Assembly (NCBI GenBank): GCA_945870885.1
Contig: CAMBTR010000003.1
Span: 1 to 40,526, forward strand
Source: Chryseobacterium gleum
GTDB taxonomy: Bacteria; Bacteroidota; Bacteroidia; NS11-12g; UBA955
Length of the DNA stretch: 40,526 nt
Direction: 5' to 3'
The notes below the pieces were generated by a model. That model was not told the origin of the DNA and ran no database searches. It worked only from the letters and a program-made list of their open reading frames with translations. The translations under genes were made by a program, and so were the position numbers. The first letter of the stretch is position 1. The number at the start of each line of letters is the position of its first letter. This document shows, one piece after another, positions 11,264 to 21,576 of the stretch.

Positions 11264-11377
11264 AGTTTTAGTTTAAGTATATTTTCACAAATGACGCGAA
11301 AAAGTCAATTGGTTGCAAGAAAATTGATAAAAAAATTAATTTTTTTTACTTCTAATCGATTGTATTCAGCCCGAACT

Positions 11378-12217
11378 TTATTTCCCGTTCACGGAATTTA
11401 GCAATTCCAGCGAATTTTTATACTCCCGCACCGCCCTAAAAATGCCCAACGCAATCTTTTGCTGACCATCATTTGACTTCAAACTAATACGGTCCGTAGC
11501 GTTGGTTAAAAAACCGGTTTCTACCAAAACACTTGGCATCGAAGTTTGCCATAAAACCAAAAAGCCCGCTTGCTTTACACCTCGCGTTTTTATGGGACTT
11601 AATTTGCTTGTATGACTTTCAATTCCACTAGCCAATTTCAAGCTTTGTTTCATAAACGCATTCTGCACCAAGCTGAATATAATATGTCCTTCTGGCGAAT
11701 CCGGATCAAAGCCGCCATACCTGGTGTTTTCCTTATAATCAGACTCATAGGTGATTACGGCATTTTCACGCTTGGCGACCTCTAAATTTCCTTCAGACTT
11801 GTGTAACCCCATAAAATATGTTTCACTACCCGCAGCTGCCTTGTTGGGATTGGCGTTGCAGTGAATTGAAATAAATAAATCCGCCTGTCTATCATTCGCC
11901 AAATTGGGTCTTTCCCACAGTTTTAACGATTTGTCTGTGGTTCTAGTAAATAAGACTTTTATCGATGGCAAACTGTCTTTCAAGAGTTTTCCCAATTTCA
12001 AAGCCACACCCAATGTCACATCCTTTTCAAAAATCTCGTTGTTGCCATTGCAACCCGGATCCAATCCACCATGACCCGCATCAATAACCAATGTATTCAC
12101 AGAATTGCTTACCCTCACCTTTTTGGCGGCGGGTAAACATATCAAAAGTCCCAACGACAAACAAAAATGCATCGTTTGTTGAAGGCCTCTCCGCATGAAT
12201 TTTAACATTTGTTTCAT
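11378..12217 (-). CDS. N-acetylmuramoyl-L-alanine amidase (Amidase_3); start at the internal Met is inferred, ORF extends to 12295
   Basis: VIDAGHGGLDPG, FTRTTDKSLKLWERPNLAND, DLFISIHCNAN, SVLVETGFLTNATD motifs. Confidence 0.93.
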   Translation of the reverse strand: MKQMLKFMRRGLQQTMHFCLSLGLLICLPAAKKVRVSNSVNTLVIDAGHGGLDPGCNGNNEIFEKDVTLGVALKLGKLLKDSLPSIKVLFTRTTDKSLKLWERPNLANDRQADLFISIHCNANPNKAAAGSETYFMGLHKSEGNLEVAKRENAVITYESDYKENTRYGGFDPDSPEGHIIFSLVQNAFMKQSLKLASGIESHTSKLSPIKTRGVKQAGFLVLWQTSMPSVLVETGFLTNATDRISLKSNDGQQKIALGIFRAVREYKNSLELLNSVNGK

Positions 12218-12273
12218 TCTTTCCTGTTGCATAACGCAATCATGGCAAACTTTTTGCCGAAATTCGCTGAAAT

Positions 12274-14880
12274 TTGTTAAACCGCGAACATTCATATCAC
12301 CATAGATGCCTACAACAATTGTTAACAGTTGTATTCGCGCTTTGCTTGGGCAACCTCAATCCTCTGTCAGCGCAAGGAATCACGACAGCGTCCACAAAAA
12401 AAGACAGCGTAAGCAATCCGTCTCCCGCCAAAAAGGCCATTAACAACCCTATCCATTACGAAGCCTCAGATTCCATTATTTTAAGAATGGAGAACGGGAA
12501 AGCCTTGCTATATAATAAAGCAAAGGTAGATATGGATGAAACCGAACTAAACGCCAACTATATAGAGGTAGCCTTTGCCAGCAAAACCCTTTTCGCAAAA
12601 GGAAACATCGACTCAACTGGCAAGTACATCAATCAACCAATCTTTAAAGATGGGAACGATGCTTATACTTCCGATAGCTTGCGATACAACAACGAATCAA
12701 AAAAAGGAATGGTGTATGGCTTATCGCTGACCCAAGACGAGGCCCATGTCCAACTCAAACAGGTGATGAAGCAACCCGATGGAAGTTTGATGGGCAATTC
12801 CGGGAAGATTAGCACTTGCTCCGACCCCCACCCCCATTTTTACCTGAACGCATCAAAAATCAAAGTCATTCCCAACAATAAAGTACTTTTTGGCGCCGCA
12901 AACCTCGTCCTGGCCGATATCCCTACGCCCCTCGCGCTTCCATTTGGTATTGCTCCCATGAAAAAAGGACAGCGCAATGGCCTCATTATGCCAAACCCGG
13001 GCTTTAACAATAGTAACAATAGCTTTTTTCTATCCAACTTAGGTTACTATCAAGGCTTGGGAAAATTTGCCGATGCGCAGGTGAATTCAGACCTCTATTT
13101 CAATGGAGATTTCCGTATGGGCGTTACAACCAATTTTATCAAACGATATAAATACAGCGGCGCCCTTGCAATAAACATGAGTCGCTTCGGCAACGGAACA
13201 GACCGTGCCAGTCCATTTTTCTCAAAAACGAACGATTTTTCCATCAATTCTCGATTTGGACTCGACCGCAAATTGCTTCCCGGTGTAACACTCAACGGAA
13301 ACATCAACATCGTTACAGGAAATTACAACAAACGAAATTCAAAAGACATTCAAACACTGTCGAAAAACGAATTTGTCTCCAGCGTAAATTATGGACAGAG
13401 CTTCCTAAAAAACAAGGTCAATTTGTCGGCCTCTGCCCGCCACACCCAAAACGTTCAAACCCACGATTTTCGATTGGAATTACCCAACGTCAACGTTGGG
13501 GTATCGAGCTTAACACCCTTTGCAAAAAAGAATGGATCAAATACAAAATGGTTCGAACAACTTAGACTATCGTATAATATGAATTTCACCAATTCATTGA
13601 ATACAAAAGATACATTAATATTTAGTGATAAATACAAAGACGTTCTCGCCACGATACAATCGGCCGTGAAACACTCAATACCCTTGAGCACAAATATAAA
13701 ATTGTTCAAAGGTGTACTCAACGTAACCCCATCGGCTAACTACCAAGAGAAATGGCTATTTAAAGCAAACACTAAATCCATTGATCCATTAACAAAGAAA
13801 TTAGTATCAAAAGATACTAGTGGATTTTTTAGATTAAATAATTATAGTTTTTCTACCGGATTAAGCACCAACATTTATGGCACTTTTACGAATTTAAACT
13901 TGGGCAAAGTTCGATCAATTAGGCACACAATAACTCCCAATGTGAACTTCAATTATCGTCCGGAAATTGATGGATATGAAAGGGGTTGGAATCGGACTTA
14001 CATCGACACATCTGGCAAGAAAATTGGCTATAGTTTGTTCGAAAAATATGGCGGTTCTGATTATGTGCAACGAAAAGGGGGCGCGATTGGATTTTCGCTG
14101 AGCAACAACCTGCAGGCTAAAAAAGTAATCGGAAAAGACACCACAGGAAAAGAGAAGTTGGAGAAAGCGAATCTAATCGACCAACTGATGATTAGTGGGA
14201 ACTACGATCTAGCGGCGGACAGTTTACAATGGAGTGATATCAACCTGGGATTTAACACCGTAATTGCAAAACAGATTCGGATTGGAATCAACTCTGGCCT
14301 TAGCCCCTACTCATATGTGAATGGGCGCAAAATCAATACATTTTCGGCCGCCAACGAAGGTCCATTATTACGATATCGCGGGGTAGATTTAAGCATCAAT
14401 TCACGCATCACCCCGGAATTATTTGGCGGGAAAAAATCGACAGAAGATGTATCGTCTAAACTCACGAATCCACTAAAAACGGATGAAGCCGAATTGAGAA
14501 TGGTACAATCTCAGCCTTGGAATTATTTTGATTTCAGTATTCCCTGGTCGATGAATCTCACCTACAATGTTGGCTACAATAATGAAATCGCAATTGCCAA
14601 TAACAAGCTAACGAATCACAGGGTTTCAATCAACGGCGACATCAGCATCACCCAGGAATGGAAGATTGCATATAGCACCGGTTATGATTTAAAAAGGAAT
14701 ATGATGGCCGGAAGCGAATTTTCGGTAGTAAGAAACCTTCACTGCTGGCAATTGGAATTTAAGTGGATCCCGAGCGGATATGCCAAAATGTGGCTATTTA
14801 CACTAAGACCCAAGAGCCCATTATTACAAGATTTGAAGTTAAATAAAAAGGTATTTAGCAATCCCGTATTGTTTCAATAA
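12274..14880 (+). CDS. LptD/OstA-like LPS-assembly outer membrane protein (probable TTG or alternative start)
   Basis: Signal-like N-terminus (LLTVVFALCLGNLNPLSAQ); OstA-like ENGKALLYNKAKVDMDETELNANYIEVAFASKTLFAKGN; ADIPTPLALPFGIAPMKKGQRNGLIMP; long beta-barrel-like C-terminus. Confidence 0.85.
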   Translation: MLNREHSYHHRCLQQLLTVVFALCLGNLNPLSAQGITTASTKKDSVSNPSPAKKAINNPIHYEASDSIILRMENGKALLYNKAKVDMDETELNANYIEVAFASKTLFAKGNIDSTGKYINQPIFKDGNDAYTSDSLRYNNESKKGMVYGLSLTQDEAHVQLKQVMKQPDGSLMGNSGKISTCSDPHPHFYLNASKIKVIPNNKVLFGAANLVLADIPTPLALPFGIAPMKKGQRNGLIMPNPGFNNSNNSFFLSNLGYYQGLGKFADAQVNSDLYFNGDFRMGVTTNFIKRYKYSGALAINMSRFGNGTDRASPFFSKTNDFSINSRFGLDRKLLPGVTLNGNINIVTGNYNKRNSKDIQTLSKNEFVSSVNYGQSFLKNKVNLSASARHTQNVQTHDFRLELPNVNVGVSSLTPFAKKNGSNTKWFEQLRLSYNMNFTNSLNTKDTLIFSDKYKDVLATIQSAVKHSIPLSTNIKLFKGVLNVTPSANYQEKWLFKANTKSIDPLTKKLVSKDTSGFFRLNNYSFSTGLSTNIYGTFTNLNLGKVRSIRHTITPNVNFNYRPEIDGYERGWNRTYIDTSGKKIGYSLFEKYGGSDYVQRKGGAIGFSLSNNLQAKKVIGKDTTGKEKLEKANLIDQLMISGNYDLAADSLQWSDINLGFNTVIAKQIRIGINSGLSPYSYVNGRKINTFSAANEGPLLRYRGVDLSINSRITPELFGGKKSTEDVSSKLTNPLKTDEAELRMVQSQPWNYFDFSIPWSMNLTYNVGYNNEIAIANNKLTNHRVSINGDISITQEWKIAYSTGYDLKRNMMAGSEFSVVRNLHCWQLEFKWIPSGYAKMWLFTLRPKSPLLQDLKLNKKVFSNPVLFQ

Positions 14881-14902
14881 ATCTATTTTTACTTCCAATT
14901 GT

Positions 14903-14910
14903 TAACTTTG
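14903..14910 (+). promoter_or_regulatory. -7 box TAACTTTG close to the peroxiredoxin start
   Basis: TAACTTTG at 14903-14910; likely ATG at 14917. Confidence 0.5.
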
Positions 14911-14916
14911 CACATT

Positions 14917-15384
14917 ATGAGCATTCAAATAGGATCAATAGCCCCCGATTTCACATTATTCAACAGTGAAAAACAAGAAGTTACGTTGTCTCAATACTTA
15001 GGCAAATCTGTAGTATTGTTGTTCTACCCCCAAGCATTTACTGGTGTTTGCACAACTGAGCTTTGCGATATTCGCGACAACCTCAATGTATACAGCACCT
15101 TAAACGCTGAAATCTTGGCCATTTCTGTCGATTCCGTTTTCACATTGGAAAATTGGAAACAACAACAAGGTTTTAACTTTCAAATGTTGAGCGATTTCAA
15201 CAAAACGGTGAGTATAGCGTATGAGACCATTTATGAAACCTTTGCATTTGGTATGAAAGGTGTTTCTAAAAGATCTGCGTTTGTTGTTGACCCAAAAGGC
15301 GTTTTACAATACGTTGAAATCTTAGATAACGCAGGCGAAATTCCAAACCTTGATAAAATCAGAGAGGTTTTAGCCACTTTGTAG
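14917..15384 (+). CDS. Peroxiredoxin (AhpC/TSA-redoxin family); start at MSIQIG preferred over the ORF start at 14899
   Basis: MSIQIGSIAPDFTLFNSEKQEVTLSQYLGKSVVLLFYPQAFTGVCTTELCDIRD with peroxidatic Cys context. Confidence 0.93.
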   Translation: MSIQIGSIAPDFTLFNSEKQEVTLSQYLGKSVVLLFYPQAFTGVCTTELCDIRDNLNVYSTLNAEILAISVDSVFTLENWKQQQGFNFQMLSDFNKTVSIAYETIYETFAFGMKGVSKRSAFVVDPKGVLQYVEILDNAGEIPNLDKIREVLATL

Positions 15385-15405
15385 ATTTAAAGTTAAATTT
15401 GAAGA

Positions 15406-16701
15406 ATGCGAACTCGCATTCTATTTTCCTTTTTCATTTTCCTCATTGGCGGCAATCTTTGGGCACAACGCACCGCGCATCCGGAGTTTTTGATGAAATA
15501 TTATTTCACCGCCAATGAGCCTATTAAGCAAAGTGTAACACCGAGTACTTTTATTAGTGAGCACTCCACGATGCGCTTTTTCAGTTTCCGATGCTTCCCA
15601 AGTCCAAAATTCGAAATCAATGGCAGAGAAAACGCCATGCCCTATTTGGAGTATCTATCCACGCCTCAACTGGGATTTGATACGATTTTACCCATCGAAG
15701 AACGACTCGCTTGTGGCCCCTTTATGTCGGCCAGAACAGAAATAACGAATGCCGAATACAAGGAATTTTTGATGGATTCCGAATGGATGAAATTGAACGG
15801 TTATAACATCGGCCAGCTGTATCCGGATACCCTAGTTTGGAAAGATATTCCAGCCACCGCCGAACGCAGCAGTGTAAAAAACCCCTTCCGTAATTATTAT
15901 TTCCAGTCCACCAATTTCCATAATTACCCGGTGGTTGGAATTAGCCAATTGCAAGCCAAAGCTTATTGCGCATGGCTCAAAACTAAAATCGAACAGAATG
16001 CGAGTAAGCCCTATCAGCAGTGGTTATCAGCCCTCGACAAGGAAGGAATAACCTTTGAAATTGATTTGCCAACAACAGCAGAATGGATTTATTTATACAA
16101 ACAAGCCATCGAATTTCCATTTGAAGCTCGGAGTTTTCAATCCCGAAATAGCGGAAAAGTCAAAAAGAAGAATGCGGAAGCCACGCAGCGACTCTCGGGC
16201 ATCCTTTTTTCAAAGCCCAATATCGGAAACGCATTGCTGGATTTTGTCCTTAACAAACCCCACGGAAGCCAACCCGTTGTATATCAAGGATTATTTACCA
16301 ATCGCGGTTACCAAATATCGGAAATCCAAAATGCCAATTTGAGTCGTCCCATGGCCGTAAATGCGAAACCCGCAAATGCAACCGAGCAAATTTCGCACTT
16401 GTTAGGGAACGTATCTGAATGGACATCCACATCGGCTTATGGACACCTTTATAATAGCAACACAACCATTCTAAATACGAATGGCCAACTCATTCCAAAC
16501 CCTTATCAGCAACCAAACGTATTCGACTTAAGAGGTTATTTGGTTGATGAAACCGCGTTACAATCCCACTTCGCAATCAAAGGTGGATCGTGGGCACAAG
16601 AGTTTCATTATTTGGACCCATCCGCGGTGCAATTTATGCAGTCCAACCACAGTAGTAATTATGTAGGGTTTCGCCCGGTGATACGTTTTTACAAAAAATA
16701 G
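15406..16701 (+). CDS. FGE-sulfatase-fold (SUMF1-like) secreted protein, probably noncatalytic
   Basis: CGPFMSARTEITNAEYKEFL, VVGISQLQAKAYCAWL, FEIDLPTTAEWIYLY, LLGNVSEWTST, IKGGSWAQE...NYVGFRPVIRF. Confidence 0.85.
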   Translation: MRTRILFSFFIFLIGGNLWAQRTAHPEFLMKYYFTANEPIKQSVTPSTFISEHSTMRFFSFRCFPSPKFEINGRENAMPYLEYLSTPQLGFDTILPIEERLACGPFMSARTEITNAEYKEFLMDSEWMKLNGYNIGQLYPDTLVWKDIPATAERSSVKNPFRNYYFQSTNFHNYPVVGISQLQAKAYCAWLKTKIEQNASKPYQQWLSALDKEGITFEIDLPTTAEWIYLYKQAIEFPFEARSFQSRNSGKVKKKNAEATQRLSGILFSKPNIGNALLDFVLNKPHGSQPVVYQGLFTNRGYQISEIQNANLSRPMAVNAKPANATEQISHLLGNVSEWTSTSAYGHLYNSNTTILNTNGQLIPNPYQQPNVFDLRGYLVDETALQSHFAIKGGSWAQEFHYLDPSAVQFMQSNHSSNYVGFRPVIRFYKK

Positions 16702-16793
16702 TTCACAAATCGTCAATTTGACACTTTTTCGTAATTGTATAATTGACACTTCTTTATTTTTTAATTATATTGCCGACCTATTATTAATAGCCT

Positions 16794-19688
16794 ATGTATT
16801 CAATTATACAAAAACAAAAAAAGCCAGCCCTTATATTGATTGCCTTCTGGGCCTCAATATCGGCTTTTGCCCAAACAGGTTCTACACCCAAAGTCACTGC
16901 GGAAGACACTAGTATTTCTAGCGTTGGAGACGTGGTAATTGTTGGTTACGGAAGACAAAGTCGTAGAAATTTGGTAGGTTCAATCTCCACCGTTAGTGGA
17001 AAGGACATAACCGACATGCCTGCGCCGTCCTTTGAAGCAGCATTGCAAGGTAAGGCAGCTGGTGTCCAGGTTATTGTAGGTAGTGGTATGGCTGGATCAG
17101 CATCGTTGATCCGTATTCGTGGCGCTTCTTCAATTTCTGCGGCGGGCGACCCATTATACGTAGTTGATGGGATCCCGATTTCGCAAGATTATTTCATGAA
17201 CCGCGCAAATGGTTCAAACTATGGCGCTGGGTTCAACAATAACCCTCTGGCAAGCATAAATCCAGACGATATCGAGAATATTGAAATCTTAAAAGATGCT
17301 GCCGCAACTAGTATTTACGGCTCACGCGGTGCCAATGGGGTAATCTTAATCACCACCAAACGCGCCAAGAAAAAAGGACTAAAATTTGATGTCAGCGCGC
17401 GATGGAGTAGTTCTAGCCCTACCAAAAAGCCTGATTTTGTCAATGCAGACCAATGGTTACAATTGTATCAAGAAGCTTGGCAAAACGATGGCAAAACGGG
17501 CACGCCTGATTTGAGTGCGAGCGGAATCCGAATGTCGTGGGCGCAAGCAAACGACCCAAAAAATCATACGAATTGGATCGACCAAGTAATTGGCAACGGT
17601 TTCAAGCAGAATTATAACTTATCGGCGAATTACATGGGTAAGAATTTCGCTTTAAAAGGGATTCTATCCATGGACGACAATGGTAGTTTCATCATTGGCA
17701 ATAAATACAACAGGGTATCTGAAAGGGTAAATATGGATTTTAGGCCGATGAAAGGCTTGGATATTCAGGTTTCTCAGTCATTGAGCAGAGGCACAAATAC
17801 ACGTGTAGATGCATCTTGGGCTGGCGGATTGGGCAGCGCGATGAGCACAATGCTTCCGATATACCCCTTGGAACAACTCTATGATAGTGCGAGTAAATCT
17901 TATATCACACCCGTAGGACTCCAAACCATTCGTAACTTAAAAAATTGGAGAACGGTTGAATTACGATCCATCAATAACGTAAGCGTAAGCTATGAAGTCA
18001 ACAAGAATATCCACTTAAACTACAGCACAAGTGTAGACTACATGGATTATAACGAACATCTGTATGAGCCTGCCTCGTTAATTAAATTATACAACAGCAA
18101 CTACAAACAGAATGGTGCTGCAAAATGGTTCCCTAGCTGGACGATGAATAGAAACCAATTCTTCACCGCTCAGTATGAAAAGCAATTGAGTCGCAACCAC
18201 AACATCAGCTTCATGGGTGGAACTGAGTCGCAGCACAGCATCACACATAGTAAATATGTAGAAAATTTTGACGCAACGGGCCCTATCGATCAAGTTGCCA
18301 TTCCTGATACCGCAAAAATCTCCAACAGCAAAACTCCATACGAATGGGCTTTCATTAGTTATTTCGGTCGATTCAACTATAGCTTCAAAAACAAACTTAA
18401 TTTCCAGCTCACCAGTCGTTGGGATGGAAGTTCACGCTTTGGCAGAAACAACAGATACGGATTTTTCCCAGCTGCTGCCGTTGGATACATCCTCTCAGAA
18501 GAGAAATTCATGAAACAATACAAATGGATCAACTTCATGAAACTTCGTGCAGGAATGGGCAAGAGCGGAAATGCGAACTTCGACAACTATGCGCGTTGGG
18601 GTACGATTACACCATCGGGAAATTTACCAAATTATAACGGCCAACCTCAATTGGCACCTGCCCGTTTGGAAAACCCCAATTTGCGTTGGGAGAGCACTGT
18701 AAACTTTGATGCAGGCGTTGAAATGGCCTTCATGAAAGGCAGAATCAGCACTGAGATTACTTATTATAGCAAAGTGACTAGCGATGTGATTATGAATGTT
18801 TCAATTCCAGTATCTACAGGGTTTGGTAGCTTTTACGATAACGTAGGTGGTATCACGAACAAAGGATTAGAATTTTCTTTGAAGACAGTAAACATCCGTC
18901 AGAAGAATTTCAATTGGACTACGAATTTCAGCGTAGCTAAAAACGTAAATAAGATCACTAGTATTGGCGTTTACTCACCCGACGCAATTGGTGGTGGAAC
19001 AAATGATACCCGTGTTGTACTAAACCAACCTGTTGGTACTAACTTCTTGGTAAGATTCTCCCATATCGACAAAGCCACAGGCGCGCCAGTGTATTTAGAC
19101 ATCAACGGCAAAGAAACTTCCAAATGGGATCCTGCAAATCGCGTGGCGGTTGGAAATGTATTGCCTAAAGCCTTCGGAAACTTGGCCAACACAATCACCT
19201 ACAAAAGTTGGGAATTGAATGCCAATATTTACTTCAACTATGGTGGAAGCATTTTTGAAAGCTCTGTAAAACGTCAGCTCAGCTTAATGACTGATTGGAA
19301 CATGGACACGCGTGTTATGGACCGTTGGCAGAATCCTGGCGACGATGCTTTGTATCCTAAAATGACATTGAACACATTCAATCATGGCGCTACTACCCCA
19401 TGGATCAATACAGATCTTTGGTTGCAAGATGGAAGCTATGTAAGATTGCGAAGTGTAAACATCGGCTATCGATTACCTAAAAAATGGTTAGCAAAATCCA
19501 AGTTCGATGCCGCCAAGGTAATGATCGTGGGGACCAACTTACTAACTTGGACTCGCTATACTGGTATCGACCCAGAAATTGCCCGTGACTTTGAAAACGC
19601 CACAGATAGAAACATGAGTGGTAGTATTACTTACTTAACAACGCCTCAAGAAAAGAGCGTCAGTCTGGCCTTTAACTTCAGCTTCTAA
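16794..19688 (+). CDS. SusC/RagA family TonB-linked outer membrane protein lacking the usual N-terminal carboxypeptidase-regulatory-like domain
   Basis: VVIVGYGRQSRRNLVGSISTVSGKDI; PSFEAALQGKAAGVQV; IRIRGASSISAAGDPLYVVDGIPIS; DIENIEILKDAAATSIYGSRGANGVILITTK; C-terminal SVSLAFNFSF. Confidence 0.97.
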   Translation: MYSIIQKQKKPALILIAFWASISAFAQTGSTPKVTAEDTSISSVGDVVIVGYGRQSRRNLVGSISTVSGKDITDMPAPSFEAALQGKAAGVQVIVGSGMAGSASLIRIRGASSISAAGDPLYVVDGIPISQDYFMNRANGSNYGAGFNNNPLASINPDDIENIEILKDAAATSIYGSRGANGVILITTKRAKKKGLKFDVSARWSSSSPTKKPDFVNADQWLQLYQEAWQNDGKTGTPDLSASGIRMSWAQANDPKNHTNWIDQVIGNGFKQNYNLSANYMGKNFALKGILSMDDNGSFIIGNKYNRVSERVNMDFRPMKGLDIQVSQSLSRGTNTRVDASWAGGLGSAMSTMLPIYPLEQLYDSASKSYITPVGLQTIRNLKNWRTVELRSINNVSVSYEVNKNIHLNYSTSVDYMDYNEHLYEPASLIKLYNSNYKQNGAAKWFPSWTMNRNQFFTAQYEKQLSRNHNISFMGGTESQHSITHSKYVENFDATGPIDQVAIPDTAKISNSKTPYEWAFISYFGRFNYSFKNKLNFQLTSRWDGSSRFGRNNRYGFFPAAAVGYILSEEKFMKQYKWINFMKLRAGMGKSGNANFDNYARWGTITPSGNLPNYNGQPQLAPARLENPNLRWESTVNFDAGVEMAFMKGRISTEITYYSKVTSDVIMNVSIPVSTGFGSFYDNVGGITNKGLEFSLKTVNIRQKNFNWTTNFSVAKNVNKITSIGVYSPDAIGGGTNDTRVVLNQPVGTNFLVRFSHIDKATGAPVYLDINGKETSKWDPANRVAVGNVLPKAFGNLANTITYKSWELNANIYFNYGGSIFESSVKRQLSLMTDWNMDTRVMDRWQNPGDDALYPKMTLNTFNHGATTPWINTDLWLQDGSYVRLRSVNIGYRLPKKWLAKSKFDAAKVMIVGTNLLTWTRYTGIDPEIARDFENATDRNMSGSITYLTTPQEKSVSLAFNFSF

Positions 19689-19690
19689 TC

Positions 19691-21073
19691 ATGAAAAAGA
19701 CATTAACACAATCCATAGCCATCGTCGTAGCATTATTTGCCGCGGCTAGCTCATTTACTGGTTGTCAAAGCATTGAAACGCCCCCACCCAATGAATTATT
19801 GGTGGATGATGCAATCAAAACCACCGACGATTTGCAGCGTTTGCTCAATGCGAGCTACAATGAGGTCGCCAACACCTTCGGAGGATTTGCATCGATGATG
19901 AGCGAAATGCAATCGGACAACTTGAGTATGCCAAACAACAATGACTTAAGGGAATTATACAGTCATAACGTATTGTTTTTCAATACAACCAGTGGTAGTT
20001 TTTACTCAATTCTCTATAGAGCGATTTTCCGTGCCAACTTCGTACAAGACAATATGGATAAGGTGGCTGACTTGTCTATTGCCGACAGGAATAGACTACT
20101 GGGCGAAATCAAGTTCATTCGCGGACTTTGTCATTTCACTGCAGTGAAAATGTTTGCCCAACCCTATGGCTTTAGTGCAAAAAATGAGCACCCTGGGATT
20201 GCCATTGTTACTAAATCTTCAACAAAGCCAAACCCTCGTTTATCGGTTGGTGAGGCTTACGATGCGATTTTGTCCGACTTGAAAGATGCGGAAGGATTGT
20301 TACCCGCAGAAAATGGCAATTATGCCGATAAGATGAGTGCAACTGCATTGTTGGCGCATGTCTACTTCCAAATGGGTAAATACACTGATGCCGCAACGTA
20401 TGCATCAACCGTAATCGATTCAAAAAAATACACTTTAAGCGATACAGTAAACTTGTTTACCCCAGCGGCAAGCGGCGAATATATTTTCAAGATTGTAAGC
20501 ACAGGTGTAAACGACAAACGAAGCGGTGGTTACTCAGACAATTACTCCCCAGGAAATCCAACGTGTCAACTATCAAAACAGCTGTGGGAATCTTTCAAGG
20601 TAGATTTGGCTATTGATAAACGGTTGAAATTGTTGACTGTTGTTAACGCGGGTGCACAAAATGAATTCATCAAAAGCGAAATGTTCAATGCCCCCTATTT
20701 TAACGTCCCTGTTTTGCATTTAACTCAAATGCATCTGATACGAGCTGAGGCTTTGGCAAAATCGGGTGGCGACTTAGCCATCGCAACCAGTGACATTAAC
20801 GCAATTATAACACGCGCTTACACAGACAGCAGCAAATTGGTTGCTTCCGGTTCTACGGCACTTCAAATCATTGATGCTACACGTAGCCAAAGAAGAATCG
20901 AATTGCTATTCCAAGGTGACCGTACAAATGAAATCAAACGATTGGGAGCCATAGAAAGTCAGAACATTTACGTTCGCGGTCACAGATGGGATTGCGAAGG
21001 ATTTGTTTTGCAATTCCCAATCACAGAAAAGACTAGCATATTTGAAATTAACCCAACAGGAGGTTGTAACTAA
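19691..21073 (+). CDS. RagB/SusD family nutrient-uptake outer membrane lipoprotein
   Basis: Lipobox FTGC; LLVDDAIKTTDDLQRLLNASYNEV; GEIKFIRGLCHFTAVKMFAQPYGF; C-terminal RSQRRIELLFQGDRTNEIKRLGA. Confidence 0.95.
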   Translation: MKKTLTQSIAIVVALFAAASSFTGCQSIETPPPNELLVDDAIKTTDDLQRLLNASYNEVANTFGGFASMMSEMQSDNLSMPNNNDLRELYSHNVLFFNTTSGSFYSILYRAIFRANFVQDNMDKVADLSIADRNRLLGEIKFIRGLCHFTAVKMFAQPYGFSAKNEHPGIAIVTKSSTKPNPRLSVGEAYDAILSDLKDAEGLLPAENGNYADKMSATALLAHVYFQMGKYTDAATYASTVIDSKKYTLSDTVNLFTPAASGEYIFKIVSTGVNDKRSGGYSDNYSPGNPTCQLSKQLWESFKVDLAIDKRLKLLTVVNAGAQNEFIKSEMFNAPYFNVPVLHLTQMHLIRAEALAKSGGDLAIATSDINAIITRAYTDSSKLVASGSTALQIIDATRSQRRIELLFQGDRTNEIKRLGAIESQNIYVRGHRWDCEGFVLQFPITEKTSIFEINPTGGCN

Positions 21074-21570
21074 TGAAAAAGACAATTCAAATCGCCGCAT
21101 TATCTATCCTACTTTGCGGAGCAATGATAGGCTGCAGGCCAGAGAAAAAGACTTTAGGCCCTAAACCAAGTCAAACTGAAGGCATTTCCAATACCGGTTG
21201 GATTCTATCACGCGTGGATCAAATCGATGTCAATGTTCAGTTGGCTTTTGTGGAAAGTGATACTTTGTTGAATGTTACAGAAACCTTCATCGAGGGAACA
21301 CCTATGGAATTCGGTTTCACAAAAGACGGTTCTTATACGATCACAAGTGGCTCAGGAAGTCAACTATTTAAGATCAACGCAGGATCTTGGAAATTCGACA
21401 ACGCCGATTATCCAAGTAAAATCATTTTTGATGATGGGACAGCAGGCGCAAACACACTAAGCATGATGCGACCCGTTCGCCCTCAAGACAATTATTTAGT
21501 ATTAAAATACAATAAAATTTGCGGCGGCAAGCGCACCGTGAGTTATCACTTAACCTTTAGCAGAAAATAA
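21073..21570 (+). CDS. Hypothetical lipoprotein (possibly DUF5004-like), coupled to susD
   Basis: Lipobox CGAMIGC; start ATG shares its A with the susD TAA stop. Confidence 0.7.
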   Translation: MKKTIQIAALSILLCGAMIGCRPEKKTLGPKPSQTEGISNTGWILSRVDQIDVNVQLAFVESDTLLNVTETFIEGTPMEFGFTKDGSYTITSGSGSQLFKINAGSWKFDNADYPSKIIFDDGTAGANTLSMMRPVRPQDNYLVLKYNKICGGKRTVSYHLTFSRK

Positions 21571-21576
21571 TTTGCC

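Noticed and set aside
11329-11347. AAAAAAATTAATTTTTTT palindrome between amidase and the large T9SS gene
   Set aside because: Pure A/T homopolymer symmetry, expected in AT-rich intergenic DNA; no GC stem, so not called as a terminator.
13482-13502. CCCAACGT-CA-ACGTTGGG in lptD
   Set aside because: 8-bp arms are expected a few times per 40 kb by chance; no supporting context.
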